A stretch of DNA of 64,000 nucleotides from Notamacropus eugenii (GCF_028372415.1 NC_092872.1:87704613-87768612); one strand, 5' to 3'; shown: positions 29,656 to 40,440, counted from the stretch's first letter. The notes: generated from the sequence alone by a model not told the origin. Made by a program: numbers and translations.

Positions 29656-32013
29656 CCAAGACAACTTTTATTTTACATTTACAAACATTTGAAATTTTAT
29701 TAAAAAAAAAAAAACCATCCCAACCATTAACATGGTTCCAGTTAGTTCTCCTCCAGGGTCTCCACACAGTGGTATTTGAGCATGCTCGTAACGATTTCTC
29801 ATTTAGTCATCGTTAAAAAGCCATCTAAAAGAAGGAAAAGAAACTCAGAGTACGACTGTTTAATTTGTTTTAATGTTTTTCCACAAATGGTGAAAAATAC
29901 TAAAGCACAGACAAGGAAAAATCATAACGTTGTGGCTAACATGATAAATGTGGAATTAAAAATTTGAAACATTTTCTGGTTGAAAAAATAAATCTGGTAG
30001 TAAACGCAGCCCTGCAGGGTTTCTGCGTTTAGCAGGACAGGTCTCTGCACTTCTGATGGTGCTCGGTACTCACCTTTATCCATTTTTCCCAGTTCTCCAT
30101 GCTCACCTTTACTGCCTCCCATCTGCTCCATGAGAGGCCTGGGAGGACCTCTAGGTCCTCCTCTTCCACCACCAAAGCCTCCTTGGTCCATTCCTTGGCT
30201 TCCCTGGAAGCTGCCTTTGTCTCCACCTCAGCCTCCTCTGAACATGCTGGCAGGCTCTCCACTGTCCTTGAGGCCACCTCTGCCACCCCTCGTGCTACCA
30301 GGGCAACCTCTGCCACAATTGCCACCTGGAGTGGAAAGGGTGGTGGAAGAAATCCTTCCGGTTTAGGGGCCTTACACTGATTACATTCTGTTTGCCAGGC
30401 AAAATTCTAGTTTCCACAGCCTGGATTAGGGCACTGCCAGTCTCCTGCTCTGTGCTGGACATTTCTGCCTCCTGGAGAGTTTTCTCAGGAAACCCTGGGT
30501 CCTCTTGGTGGAAAACCTTCCCTGTCTCTTCCTCTGCCTCCCATTTCACCCATGGGACTTCCTGGCCCCCCTGGCCCTCCAGGACCTCCTTGGAGAGGCA
30601 GAGGCATTCCTCTGCCTTCACAGGGTGGCACGCCACCTCTCACGCTGTTCATTGGAGGTTTCTTCCAAGCAAGAGACACTTTGAGTTTGCTTCCTTGGGA
30701 GTCTTTCCCATCAAACCATTCTACTGCAGCCTTTGCAGTAGGTGGGTCATCTAGGATACGGTGGCATCTCCTTTTGATTTTCCAGTTTCCTTGTCTAAGT
30801 AAATGTTTATCATTGGCTACCCAGTCCTTTTGTTAATCTTGACAACCTCACACTGTTTGAAAAAGTCTGCCAGCTTGTCCACAGTCACATTTTCATTCAG
30901 TCTCTGTACATAAATTGCACTGTTTTCTGAGTCTTCATTTGGATCTACAAGTGGGCCTAAGTCAAGGTCTGGTCCTTCTTCCATAAGTCCACCAGGCTTA
31001 TTGAAACCACCTTACTCTCCAGCACCCATTCCACCCCATCCTCCTCCTTCTCCCCGCCCACCTTTGCTCATGCCTCCATGATCGAATACCCCCCTTCCCC
31101 TGCCCCGGTTATCAGGGCCACTCACACTCTGGTTTTCTCTAGCTCCAGAAAAGCCTCTAGACTTCTGGTCATACACACCCATGCTACTGGGATGGTTCTG
31201 CTGCCTGCTCTGCTGGCTATATTGACTTGGAGCCTGGCTGTAGGATCCAGTTTGGGGAGGGGGGGGTCATAACTAGTGGGGGCTGCTACCCATAGCTGCT
31301 TTGTTGCCCGTAGCTATTCTGCTGTCCATAGCTGGTATTTTGCTGGGAGTAACTGCTCTGATCATAACTAGTCGGCTGGGTAGAGGTATAGCTGTTTGGA
31401 GGTTAGGATGTCGGTGTGGTGACTGGCTGCATGGGGTAGCTGCCGGGCACCTGTGAGTAACTGTAGTGGCCCCATCTGTATCCTAGGCTAGGCTGGCTGT
31501 AACCTACTGTACTAGATTGAGGCCGACTAGTCTCAGTAGGCTTGCTACCATCCTGGGGTCTTGCTGGTACGGCAATTGCTGGTTGCTGCCCAATGGTAGG
31601 GTAAGCAGGGTGGGTACCACATGCAGGCTGTGCTGCATAGGATGCCTGGGTGGTCATAACTGTAGCAGTGGTGATATCATAAGCCTCAGTCCCATATTCT
31701 TGGATAGGCTGATTGTAAGCTTGAGGTGCAGTTGGTGTAGTGGAACCTGTTGGAGGCTGTCTGGAAGAGGTCGCATATGCAGTCTGCTCATACGTTGCAG
31801 TTGTCTGATCCTGTGTATAGCTGACATCAATAGGTTGCCCCTAGGCCTGGGTGGTCTGTGCATATCCTTGAGCTGACTGGGCTGCATAAGCACTCTAGCC
31901 CTGCTGAGTTGCAGCTGGACTGTAGGTAGTCTGTGGACGCTATTTTATCTCCTTCCTCCTTATTCTCAACGTCCGTCTCTCTCTCCCTTGGTGGCTTGCC
32001 CCCTCGACACCAC
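29656..32013 (-). pseudogene. EWSR1: EWSR1 processed pseudogene
   Basis: An intronless, near full-length copy of EWSR1 mRNA, which encodes an RNA-binding FET-family protein with an N-terminal SYGQ-rich transactivation region, an RRM, a RanBP2-type zinc finger and RGG repeats. Order on the minus strand: about 70 bp of 5' UTR (32013-31944); the SYGQ region (31943-31180, e.g. 'TTQASYAAQPACGTHPAYP'); RGG1 (31130-31000); RRM (30950-30670, 'NSAIYVQRLNENVTVDKLAD'); RGG2 ('KKPPMNSVRGGVPP', 'GGPGGPGGPGSPMGEMGGRG'); zinc finger (about 30440-30380, 'NFAWQTECNQCKAPKPEG'); RGG3 (30325-30060, 'GGFGGGRGGPRGPPRPLMEQ'); and a 3' UTR of about 370 bp to 29656 with two AATAAA signals. Inactivation: the start codon is ATA at 31943-31941, there is an early stop (31897-31895) and another at 31843-31841, and several frame changes follow. 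Flanked by a diverged 19-20-bp target duplication inside a SINE. No promoter is visible. Confidence 0.95.
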
Positions 32014-32135
32014 ATTGCCCAAACAACTGTTTAAGACTATAAACTGCTGATCTGCATTGGCAGAGGGAATTTCCTTACTGAGAGTTACCAACACGAATGA
32101 AATCAGAAGTTCTGACTCTGACCCACCAAAAGGGC
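32014..32135 (+). repeat. Marsupial MIR-like SINE, right half
   Basis: 'gtttaagactataaactgc', 'tgatctgcattggcagagg' and 'gaatttccttactgagagt'. It is the continuation of 29356-29473. Positions 32014-32032 are the right copy of the target duplication. Confidence 0.7.
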
Positions 32136-32284
32136 TAATCACTGCTAAGTGATGAGCATTTTTAAAAACTAGATCTATGGTATCATCATGCAACAAACTC
32201 TCAGTGAGAGAAATCCTCTATCAGTACAGATTTGTACCTCCTTAGCCAAGTGCTTTGATAGTTTTAGAAAGTTGCCTTGATGTC

Positions 32285-32420
32285 TGAGAGGGAGTCGCGG
32301 CTGATATGTGCCAGGAATTGTACTAAGCATCAGGGTTACAAATATTTTGCCCTCAAGGAGCTTATAGTCTAATGGGGCAAGATGATACACAAAAGGAAAA
32401 TCAATTCGTGAGGGGGAAGA
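32285..32420 (-). repeat. L2 LINE, antisense 3' end
   Basis: 'tgatatgtgccaggaattg', 'ctaagcatcagggttacaa' and 'cctcaaggagcttatagtc'. Sequence to about 32635 may be the diverged continuation. Confidence 0.7.
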
Positions 32421-32639
32421 TAGTTGGCTCTGGAAAAGTCAAAGGAGTTCAACCAGGTGGGAAATAAAGAGATGACTAGCCTGGGCATCTTCCTTAAATG
32501 AAGGTTTTAGAACTTGTCTCAGGCTGTTTTTCAAGAGCAGAGGATGATAAAAAGTTGTGAGTACCAGAGCTGATTTGATCTTGCAAGATGATGAGGCTTC
32601 CCAATGATGAAATTCCCATGGGGAAGTCAAGAAAATGGG

Positions 32640-32718
32640 AAAAGGTTCAGTGACTTGCCCAGAGTCACATATACTATATTGAACCCAGGTGTTCTGGACA
32701 CTGAGGTCAGCCTGTCTT
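32640..32718 (-). repeat. MIR SINE fragment, antisense
   Basis: 'gtgacttgcccagagtcac' followed by 'ttgaacccaggtgttctgg'. Confidence 0.6.
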
Positions 32719-32734
32719 AGGCATGAATGATATG

Positions 32735-32795
32735 AAGAGAAAAATAAAAAACAATCCCTTCACTCAAGGAGTTTACATTCTGCTGGGCACTTTTG
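32735..32795 (-). repeat. L2 LINE fragment, antisense
   Basis: 'ccttcactcaaggagttta' and 'cattctgctggg' match the antisense L2 tail. Confidence 0.5.
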
Positions 32796-33304
32796 AGAAC
32801 AGAATACCTTATGGAAAGACACATTGCCTCCTGGTGAGGTAATCTACCTTTCTAGTGAGGTTCCTAATAGCTAGTGAGTTCCCATATTAACCTATATTCT
32901 TGTTCTGATACATGAGAATTCTGCAACCTATTGTTATGAAATGCCTGAAATTCCTTTATATGAGGACAAAGCATTTCATTCCATAATTAGGATAAGGTTT
33001 AAAAAACAAGTCCTTGGAGGAGAGGGAATCTAGTGACATATTAATACCGTGGTAGAAAAATAAGAAATCTGTGAGCCTTTCCTTAGATCAGGGTTAGCTG
33101 GGAAGGAGGGCTAAAGGTAGATGAAGTGGTAGCAAACAGGGGACATGACCAGGATGAAGATTCACAGGGGGTGGGGTAATAGTGAAGAAAAGGGAAGCTA
33201 GAAACATTTTTGATTGATACAAGTCCAGCTTTTGAAACTAAAACTAAAAATATCTCAGTTTCTGACTTCGTTTAGTGATTTCCTTGCCACCCTTGCTCTG
33301 AGAA
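32796..33304. other. Unassigned sequence
   Basis: About 500 bp with no recognisable element. Confidence 0.35.
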
Positions 33305-33440
33305 TGGATGAATAAAGTATTTATTAAGTACTTACTATGGGCAAAGCACTCTACTAAGTGCTGGAAATAACAAATAGGAAAATAAAGACAGGTCTCTCCC
33401 AAGAGCTCATATTTGCATAGGCGAGACAACATTTAAGGAG
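33305..33440 (-). repeat. L2 LINE, antisense 3' end
   Basis: 'agtatttattaagtactta', 'ctctactaagtgctggaaa' and 'ctctcccaagagctcatat'. Confidence 0.7.
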
Positions 33441-34264
33441 TTTTAGCTTCAAGTCAGACAGAAAAATCCCATGGTTCTTAGTGTGCAAAGGCAACCCAGA
33501 TAGTAATGTCTTTTCTTTAATGTCATTTCCAATGATCAATTATATCAGTTTCTGATGGTGAACCATTTGTCAGTGTGGAAGACTTTGATGACAAGAACCC
33601 TTTTCCTGGGTCTTTGATAGATATGACTGTAGCACCAGCAGGAGCAGATGCCAGATTGCATCTCCACAAGGATTGTTTCACAGTATGAGGGCAGAGGGCT
33701 CCAGGCTGGATGCATTGCTACTCCAAAAGCTCTTGGCCCATCACCATCAGGGTCTGAGGGGAGAAGAGTGGTCAAGGTGATAGTGCTGGCCTCACCTTCC
33801 TGGCGCATGCTATTTTTTTCTTTCCCTTGTTGTGCCTTGCTGCTTCAGGTAGAATCATTTGCCTGGCTTGTGAGTGGCAGTTTGTAGGCAGTTAATGGGA
33901 ATGACTGATTTCCCTGTAGGAGTCGTCTCATGGATGAAGGCTATGAGGGCTGGTTTAGAAACAGGACCATTAGTTTGAGAGATGCTTTCATATTCTCCCA
34001 GGGTACACTTGCTGCCTGTTGGTGGTTGGTAGTTGGTGGTGATGGTGGTGATAAGGAAGGTGAGTTCTTTCTCTACCCAATGGAGAAGGAAGGTGGATCA
34101 CATTTCTCCCATCAGTGATGTTTGCTTGAGGGTTGGGTAGTCTTGGGGACACTGCTATCCTTTGTAATGATTACTTGAAAGACTTGGACCTCATTTATTT
34201 GATTGGGTCTCTAATTCAATCTTTTGGAAGAATTCCGTTCTCACTTGTGTCCCTTTGCGTTTGT
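33441..34264. other. Unassigned sequence
   Basis: About 820 bp with no recognised repeat. A polypyrimidine/AG-like site at about 33908-33920 precedes a short open frame, but I could not identify an exon. A (GGT)n-like stretch lies at 34018-34056. Confidence 0.4.
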
Positions 34265-34500
34265 ATAATCAATCAAACATTTATCAGTCCCCTCCTGTAG
34301 GATGGTCACTGTGCTAGGGGTGAGGTTACAAAGACAAAAGTGAATCAGTCTCTACTTTTGAGGAGCTTATATTCTTCAGGAGGAGAAAATGAGCACATAT
34401 ATAGGTATATTTAAAATATATTCAAAATAAAAATAAGTTAATTTTGAGGGGGAAGTCCTCAATAGCTATGAGACTCAGGAAAGCTTTTGGGAAGCTCCTC
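34265..34500 (-). repeat. L2 LINE, antisense 3' part
   Basis: 'aatcaaacatttatcagtc', 'gtcactgtgctaggggtga', 'tgaggagcttatattcttc', then 'gggggaagtcctcaatagc' and 'gaaagcttttgggaagctc'. Confidence 0.65.
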
Positions 34501-34504
34501 TCTA

Positions 34505-34932
34505 GATTGACTCTCCTCCCATATTTTGTCTACAGTGACCCAGAGATCTCTTCATCTTGACCCCTGGACTTTACGTGTTTGCCCCTTGAACCCTTCCTTC
34601 TGATTGCCCGGTTCCTCTCTTTGCCCATCAAACCCTTCCCTCTGATTGGCTGGTTCCTCTCAGAACCTCCAGTTTAAGGAGCATACCCAGGTCTCCCATT
34701 CCTTTCCAGATTATCCTCTTAATTCTTCTCCTTTTCTCTACAATGGCACATCATGATACTTCATCTCCCCCACCATCATTTGAGCTTTCTATTATGTGAA
34801 ATCTTCCCCCATTAGAATGTAGATTTTTTATGGTCACAAACTGTCTTTCTTTGTATTCCCAGTGCTTACCACAATAGCTGCCAGTGCCAAGCACACATTA
34901 AATGCTTAATAATTGCATGTCAGCTTGGATGT
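34505..34932 (+). repeat. L2-related LINE, 3' end
   Basis: 'gagctttctattatgtgaa', 'cccccattagaatgtagat', 'ctttgtattcccagtgctt', and 'acattaaatgcttaataat'. A short internal duplication, 'aacccttccttctgattg' near 34589 and 'aacccttccctctgattgg' near 34630, lies upstream. Confidence 0.55.
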
Positions 34933-34989
34933 GATACTTAATACTTTTCAATTTATTTGCTACTTTTGAGACTAATTCTTGGTATTTAA

Positions 34990-35270
34990 TACTTAATACT
35001 TTTGAAGTTTTTTTCTCATCCATTATTTCATCTGATCTTCTCAACAATCTTGTGGAGTCTAAAAAGCAGGTATGATTTTCCCTGTTTTTCTAATACTAAT
35101 TTTTATTGCTATCTTTTGTTTTGATATCACTTACTTTTCTTGATCCCATTCCATCCATCCTTCAGATCCTCCTAAAGAACCAGCTTTTATGATCGACATT
35201 CTTGTTTTTGAAATGAGGAAACAAAGGCCCAGAGAAATAAAATGGTTTGTCTAGTTTCATTTCAATGAAA
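34990..35270 (-). repeat. MIR SINE, antisense, split
   Basis: Left part to about 35085: 'catctgatcttctcaacaa' then 'cttgtggagtctaaaaagc'. Right part from about 35205: 'gaaatgaggaaacaaaggc', 'ccagagaaataaaatgg'. About 120 bp of unidentified, T-rich sequence lies between. Confidence 0.5.
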
Positions 35271-36164
35271 GAATCAACGTGGTGCCTCCTTGACATGATC
35301 CTAGTTTACTTTAGTTCAGTTTTCGTGAGACTGGGTCTTGAAGTACAGTGACCACTTACAAGAGTTGACACCACTGCTGACCACCAAGGAAGTTATGCCC
35401 AACAATTGTTGAGTTCTGTTGTGTTTGGTTTCTTTTTGCCATAGCTATTCATGACAACTCAGGAGAGGAGGGGTTGCCATCTTTTTCAGTAGATGGAATG
35501 ATCACCTAGAAGTATTCATTGACTTTTTCAAGTGTAGTAGAAGAAACACCAGGTCTAGAGTCTGAACTAAAACTAAGTCTCCTGATTTCAGTATCATCTG
35601 CTCAGCATCATGCTGACTAGTCCTGGGAGTGTGTATATGGGTCTGTATTGATCTGGGGACCTGGGATCAGAGGAGGTTTTTTTTAAGCTTCTACACAGTC
35701 ATAAACACAGTTTGCATGGAGGTGAACATCCTCTATTTCCCCAACATCTTCAACAAGAAGGGATAGTTAAATGATCCCTGTGGAAATCTTTCCAAGTCTC
35801 CAATCTCTCATAAGCTATCCCTAAGAATTTTAGGAGGAAAAACCCACAACAAAAGTGAAGGCTATAGACTTCAAAATAAATTGAGTCTTCATGAATTATT
35901 ATCTGGAACGACAGAAGAATTTCCCATTTGACGGGTCTATTTGTCTTTTATTATTCAGTTTCTTCACTTGCTGGTGAGCTATCAATGACTCTGCTGTTGT
36001 CTTGTGTGAGGTTTTAAACTTATGGTGAGTGAAGCAGTCTAAATTATAGTAGTGACTGACAATAATAGGCAGTTTTCACAAATACGAAAAATTAAATCTT
36101 CTAATTTAGACAACCTAATTGGGAGAAAGGAATTACTTAAAGGATCAAAGTATTTATTTCACTA
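35271..36164. other. Unassigned sequence
   Basis: About 900 bp with no recognised element. Confidence 0.35.
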
Positions 36165-36395
36165 AAGGCAGCATGGGGTAGTTGTTAGAGAACTGGATTC
36201 AAAGTCAGGGAGGACATTTATTCAAGTCCTACTAACCATATGACTTTGGGAAGGTTACTTAATCTCTCATTGCCCCAGGTAGCTCTCTAAAAGTATAACT
36301 AGCAGAGAGGGTGTAGATCTGCATTGATGGAGAGTGCTTCTTCATATAGGAGTTCCACATTCTAATGAAATCATAGGTCTAGTTTCGTCTCTCCC
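36165..36395 (+). repeat. Marsupial MIR-like SINE with long 3' region
   Basis: 'ggcagcatggggtagttgt', 'ctggattcaaagtcaggga', 'tctcattgccccaggtagc', 'gtgtagatctgcattgatg' and 'cattctaatgaaatcatag'. A nearly full copy; it served as the template for recognising the split copy at 29356/32014. Confidence 0.7.
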
Positions 36396-36549
36396 TTCTA
36401 CCCCTTTCCCCACACTTTTGTAAGTTTAGTAATTTATCTTTGGAATAATTTATAGTCTTATTTAATATTCAGTGATGTTTAACAATTTTCAAGTCCAATG
36501 GAGGTGATCTTGAATCAAGAAATTTTTCAAATCGCTATTGACAGAAAAT

Positions 36550-36826
36550 TATGTCCCTTTGTTTGATCATTTTTCAGTCATGTCCAACTCTTCGTTGCCT
36601 CATTTCAGGTTTTCTTGGCAGTGATACTGGAGCAGTTTGTCGTTTCTTTCTCTAGTTCATTTTACAGATGAGGAAACTGAGGTAAAGAGGGTTAAGTCAC
36701 TTGTCCAAGGTGACACAGCTAGTAAGTGTCTGAGGCCAAATTTAAATTAAATTCTTCCGGATTCTAGGCTCAGCACTCTATCTATTCTATTATGAAGACT
36801 CAATCCAGCCACCTAGCTGTCCATAT
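36550..36826 (-). repeat. MAR1-type SINE, antisense
   Basis: The RTE-type tail comes first ('cagtcatgtccaactcttc', 'ttcttggcagtgatactgg'), then 'ttacagatgaggaaactga', 'cttgtccaaggtgacacag', and the head complement 'ggctcagcactctatctat' and 'ccacctagctgtcc'. Confidence 0.85.
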
Positions 36827-37498
36827 TATTTCTTACTTGTGAGATCATTTAACTAACACAACCCTGTAGAAAAGTTTTATTGATGTCCTTTATTTTTTAT
36901 TATAGCCATTTCAGAATATGTATCTGTCCTATCCTCACTCTTGGTGAGCCTTCCCTTTTAACAAAGAAAAAGCGAAGCCAAACTAACAAACACAGGGTTG
37001 CCATGTGACTGGTAGGGTGTTTACTTGCCTCCTTCTCACCCGTCCCAAGAAAGGAGGGAGGTGCATTTCTTAACCCCTTGTAAGGGCCAAGATTGTATAA
37101 TTAAATAGTTCTGCCTCATTTTATTGTACTTTTCATTTATGTTTCTGTAGTCACTATGTATATATTGTTTTCTTCATCCAGCAACTTTTAAAAAGCAGGG
37201 TACCCAGGTTTGGAGGGATTCTTTTCATTTAGATTTGCCAAGGATTGAGAACAGGTGCATTGAGGGTGTGGGAGTGAGGGGTGGGGAAGGAGCCATGCTG
37301 ATGACTGAATTTGGCTTTTCCAGCCCTGCTGTTCAAAGGTCACCTCTGTCTGCCAACTGTTAAGTAGGGAAGCAGCAGAGGCCTGACTTTCTAGGCTTGG
37401 TGGTGACAATCAGTCCAACAGCCAATTAGAATTAGTCTGTGTGCCCCTTTTCCTGGTCCTAGCCTGTCAAACTCTGGACAGGTATTATATTCAGGGTT
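36827..37498. other. Unassigned sequence
   Basis: About 670 bp without a recognised element. Confidence 0.35.
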
Positions 37499-37665
37499 AG
37501 CTTCTTCATGGATAAAGTAGATCATAGTTTCATAAACTTACAGATGAGAAACTGAACTTCAAGGAGGGAGCTGAATTGACTTGCTCAAAGGCACACAGCT
37601 AATAAGTGGTAAAAGCAAACTTTGAAACCAGGTCAGTGTTCCTTCCAATGAACCAGTTACCTTTG
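37499..37665 (-). repeat. MIR-type SINE, antisense
   Basis: 'cttacagatgagaaactga', 'ctcaaaggcacacagctaa' and 'ttgaaaccaggtcagtgtt'. Confidence 0.65.
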
Positions 37666-38234
37666 CGGTGTGATGCGAGAGACTGAAAGATATCCTTGTC
37701 TGAAAATAGGTCTTCTAGTCAGACAACATATCAAATTGAAGTCCTATATATTTACTTGCTATGTTCTGTTTATATTGCCAGAGGCATAACTAGGATAGGA
37801 TCATGGTGCTTTGCCCCAAGGTAGAAATTTTAAAGGGACAACACTATCTCCTGGTAAGTTTCCTCCCTTGCCCAGCCCTGCAGTGATGAGAGAGCAACAG
37901 TCTCAGCTTGGGCATACTGCTTCTTCTTTTTCTTTTTTTTTTCTTCTTTCTGCAGCCTAAATATCTTATGGTGTCCCAAGGAGTTTCTTCCCACTGGAAT
38001 CTACACTGACAATAGTGAACATCAATACACTTGACTTTACTTTCCTCCTCAGAAATGGCAAGTCCTTCAGCAGTGTTGAAATTTCCTAGTGTCCTAGGAT
38101 ACTTATTCCCCACTGATTACTCACTACTCAGTTAAATTTTCCACTTTCCCCATAGTTAGTTGCCCAAGGAACAAAAGAAATTACTGATTTTGCCTCTAGT
38201 ATCAGCTTTGGATGCCTCCAAGAACAGTCCTGCT
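37666..38234. other. Unassigned sequence
   Basis: About 570 bp. A T/C-rich run lies at 37920-37950; no element is recognised. Confidence 0.35.
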
Positions 38235-38445
38235 CCTTTGGAATGTATTAACTGACATTTATGATGAGCAGGTCCTTTTATATCTTTTCCTGCCCTCAGA
38301 AAGCTTACAGTTTGGTACAGGGGTGGGGAACCTGTGGTCTTGAGGCCACATGTGGCCTTAAGGCCATAGCTTTGCCACCCCTAGTTTGGTAGATAGCAAG
38401 AAAGAGGAGGAAGATAATTAGGTTAGGATAAATGCCCCACTCTAT
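38235..38445 (-). repeat. L2 LINE, antisense, carrying a hAT MITE
   Basis: 'cctgccctcagaaagctta' at 38290-38308 followed, beyond the MITE, by 'gatagcaagaaagagg' reads as the antisense L2 3' region. Confidence 0.55.
38318..38383. mobile_element. hAT-type MITE (66 bp) with perfect 8-bp target duplication
   Basis: Begins 'caggggtggggaacctgtgg' and ends 'tttgccacccct(a)'. It is flanked on both sides by GTTTGGTA (38310-38317 and 38384-38391); 8-bp duplications are the hAT hallmark. It shares its terminus with the 187-bp element at 8968 and appears to be an internally deleted derivative. It lies within an antisense L2. Confidence 0.85.
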
Positions 38446-38454
38446 TCAAATCAA

Positions 38455-38545
38455 TCCAATTGACAAACGTACATTAACCACTTACTGAATGTAAGGAATT
38501 GTACCAGGCTCTGGGAAGTCACCATCCAAGTCACCCTGCTTGGTA
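38455..38545 (-). repeat. L2 LINE, antisense end
   Basis: 'acattaaccacttactgaa' followed by 'attgtaccaggctctggga'. Confidence 0.5.
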
Positions 38546-38907
38546 CAGTTCTCGCTTGATTTTTTTTTAAAGCTCTTGTAGAAAAAGGATATGACTATCA
38601 TATCAGCTCTCCTCAGAGAGGAGGCTTCAGCTTAAATAGGAAATTTCTACTGCTGATTCTGCACCAGCATTGGAATGCTGAGGATGCAGTTGCTCAGAAA
38701 ATCCTGGAAGCCACACAATCCATAGAAGTTCACTGCTGAGAGGACAAGTGTTTTTGTTCCCTCCCAAAGCCAAGCTGCATAATATTTATGTCTGAGAGTC
38801 TTTCTCCAGACTCAATATCCTTATTTTATATTAATATTAATGACCTTATATTACCCAGTGAAAGGAATTACAGGGTATCTCCAGCACAGCATGCATGACA
38901 CCGACAA
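38546..38907. other. Unassigned sequence
   Basis: About 360 bp with no recognised element. Confidence 0.3.
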
Positions 38908-39130
38908 AGACAGATTGCCACCTGGCCTAGAGGATAGAGTCCTGGACTTACAGTCATAGCATCATTCACATAAATCTGGAAAGGATCTTAGATGTTATCT
39001 GGTCCAACCCCTTCATTTTACAGATGAGGAATCTGAGACCCAGGGAGATGAAAGTCATGCAGGTGGTGTCAGAAAAATCCAGTTCAAATCCTACTCCAGA
39101 CACTTAGCAGTTAAAGTGACCCTGGACAAG
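38908..39130 (+). repeat. tRNA-type SINE split by a MIR3-like SINE
   Basis: The SINE head 'ctggcctagaggatagagt' and 'cctggacttacagtcat' is separated from its body ('atccagttcaaatcctact', 'gtgaccctggacaagtc') by about 120 bp. That stretch reads as an antisense MIR3-like element: 'tggaaaggatcttagatgt', 'ccccttcattttacagatg', 'ctgagacccagggagatga'. Confidence 0.6.
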
Positions 39131-39134
39131 TCTC

Positions 39135-39400
39135 AGAAATACACAGTTTTTTAAATTAAAAATTTTTTTTCAATTGACAAGCATCTATACTCTTTTTTCT
39201 CCTGCCTCCCCCTTTTTCTACTGAGGAAAAACGCTGTAACAAATATGAATAGTCAAGCAAAACAAATTCCTGCGTTAACCATGTACAAAAATATCCATCA
39301 TTTCTCTGTCAGGATGTGGGCAGCATTCTAAATCATCATTTCTCTGGAATCATATGGTAGATCATTGCATCGATGAGCGTTTTTAAGTCTGTCAAAATTG
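39135..39400 (-). repeat. L1-type LINE 3' end, antisense
   Basis: Starts with an A/T-rich tail complement (39150-39175), then 'gtaacaaatatgaatagtc', 'aagcaaaacaaattcctgc' and 'gagcgtttttaagtctgtc'. The same block occurs at 45200 and 46980. Confidence 0.55.
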
Positions 39401-39404
39401 TATG

Positions 39405-39535
39405 TGTTTATAAATGAAGAAAAGGTGAGAGGAGTGGGCAACGCTTGAACCTCACTTTGAATTCCTGTGTTGCAAAGTCAGTAGAACCAGGAGAACAATT
39501 TATGCTTTAACAACACTGTACAAATATACAATTTT
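39405..39535 (+). repeat. L1 LINE 3' UTR fragment
   Basis: 'cagtagaaccaggagaaca' followed by 'atttatgctttaacaacac' is the sense L1 3' UTR signature. It is 130 bp long and abuts antisense L1 pieces on both sides. Confidence 0.55.
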
Positions 39536-39539
39536 AAAA

Positions 39540-40440
39540 GATTTAATAAGTCCTCCCACAATTCTCCATTTTTATTCCCTAGTGAACCTGTTTTCTCCTC
39601 CCTTTCCTTTATTTTTTTAAGATCATCAAAACAAAAATATAATAAAACTCATTCTTAGGTGCACTCCCCCACCCACACTATTTGCCTCTTTCTCCGACCT
39701 CTGCTGAAATTAAGCTCCTTAGGGGATGATTATGTTATCCCTCCTTCCCATTAGAATGCAAATACTTCTTTTGTTTGTATTTGCTTTTTAATGGTTCTCT
39801 TGACTCCTGTGTTTTCATCAGGAATTCTTGGAAGCCTTTTATTTAATAAAAAGCCCATTTTCTCCCTGTAGTATTGTACTCAGTTTTGCTGGGTAAATTA
39901 CTCCTGTTTTTTGGAATGTTATGTTCCATGCTCTTTGCTTCCTTGTGGTGGTAGTTATTAAATCTTGAGTGATCCTGACCATGGCTCCTTGGTACTTAAA
40001 CTCTTTTCTGGCTGCTTACAGTATTTTTAATTTGGCTTGGGAGCACTAGATTTTTAGCTATGATGTTTCTGGGAATTTTCATTTTTTTTCATAACATGGC
40101 TGGTAGATTCTTTTTATTTTCATATTACCCTCTGATTGTAAGAGTACTGAGTGGTTTTCTTTTATGCTATCTTGAAATATGGTATCTATGCTCTTTTTGG
40201 TCATAGTTTTCAGATAATCCAATGATTTTTCAATTTTTCTTGATCTGTTTTCCAAGTCAGTTGTTTTTGATAAGAGATACTTTACATTTTCTTCTATTTT
40301 TTTCCAATCTTTGGACTTTCTTCAATACTTTTTTTTTCTTCTTATAGAATCATTAACTTCTAAATAGCCCTCTCTAATTTTCAGGTAGTATGGTTACTTG
40401 GGTAAATTTTTCTGTCTCTTGGGGCTATAAAGATGACCTA
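39540..40440 (-). mobile_element. HAL1/L1-type element, ORF1 C-terminal part and 3' region, antisense
   Basis: The complement of 40390-39780 reads through ORF1 of a marsupial L1/HAL1: a coiled-coil end, a stretch starting 'SLDYLKTM'-like near 40230, then 'RNIIAKNLVLPSQIKN' near 40070 and 'KAKSMEHNI' near 39930. Downstream (39780-39540) it passes straight into 3'-UTR-like sequence with no ORF2, as in HAL1 elements. Stops and frame changes are frequent. Confidence 0.6.

Noticed and set aside
29922-31893. Overlapping Gly/Pro/Arg- and Ser/Thr-rich open frames on both strands as coding genes
   Set aside because: They are frames of the EWSR1 processed pseudogene. The EWSR1 reading changes frame repeatedly, lacks ATG and has early stops; plus-strand frames are complements of GC-rich RGG-repeat sequence.
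33908-34020. Possible exon: pyrimidine tract and TAG at about 33920, then an open frame beginning ESSHG/SRLMDEGYEGW
   Set aside because: I do not recognise the peptide, there is no convincing downstream donor or partner exon, and a frame this short is expected by chance.
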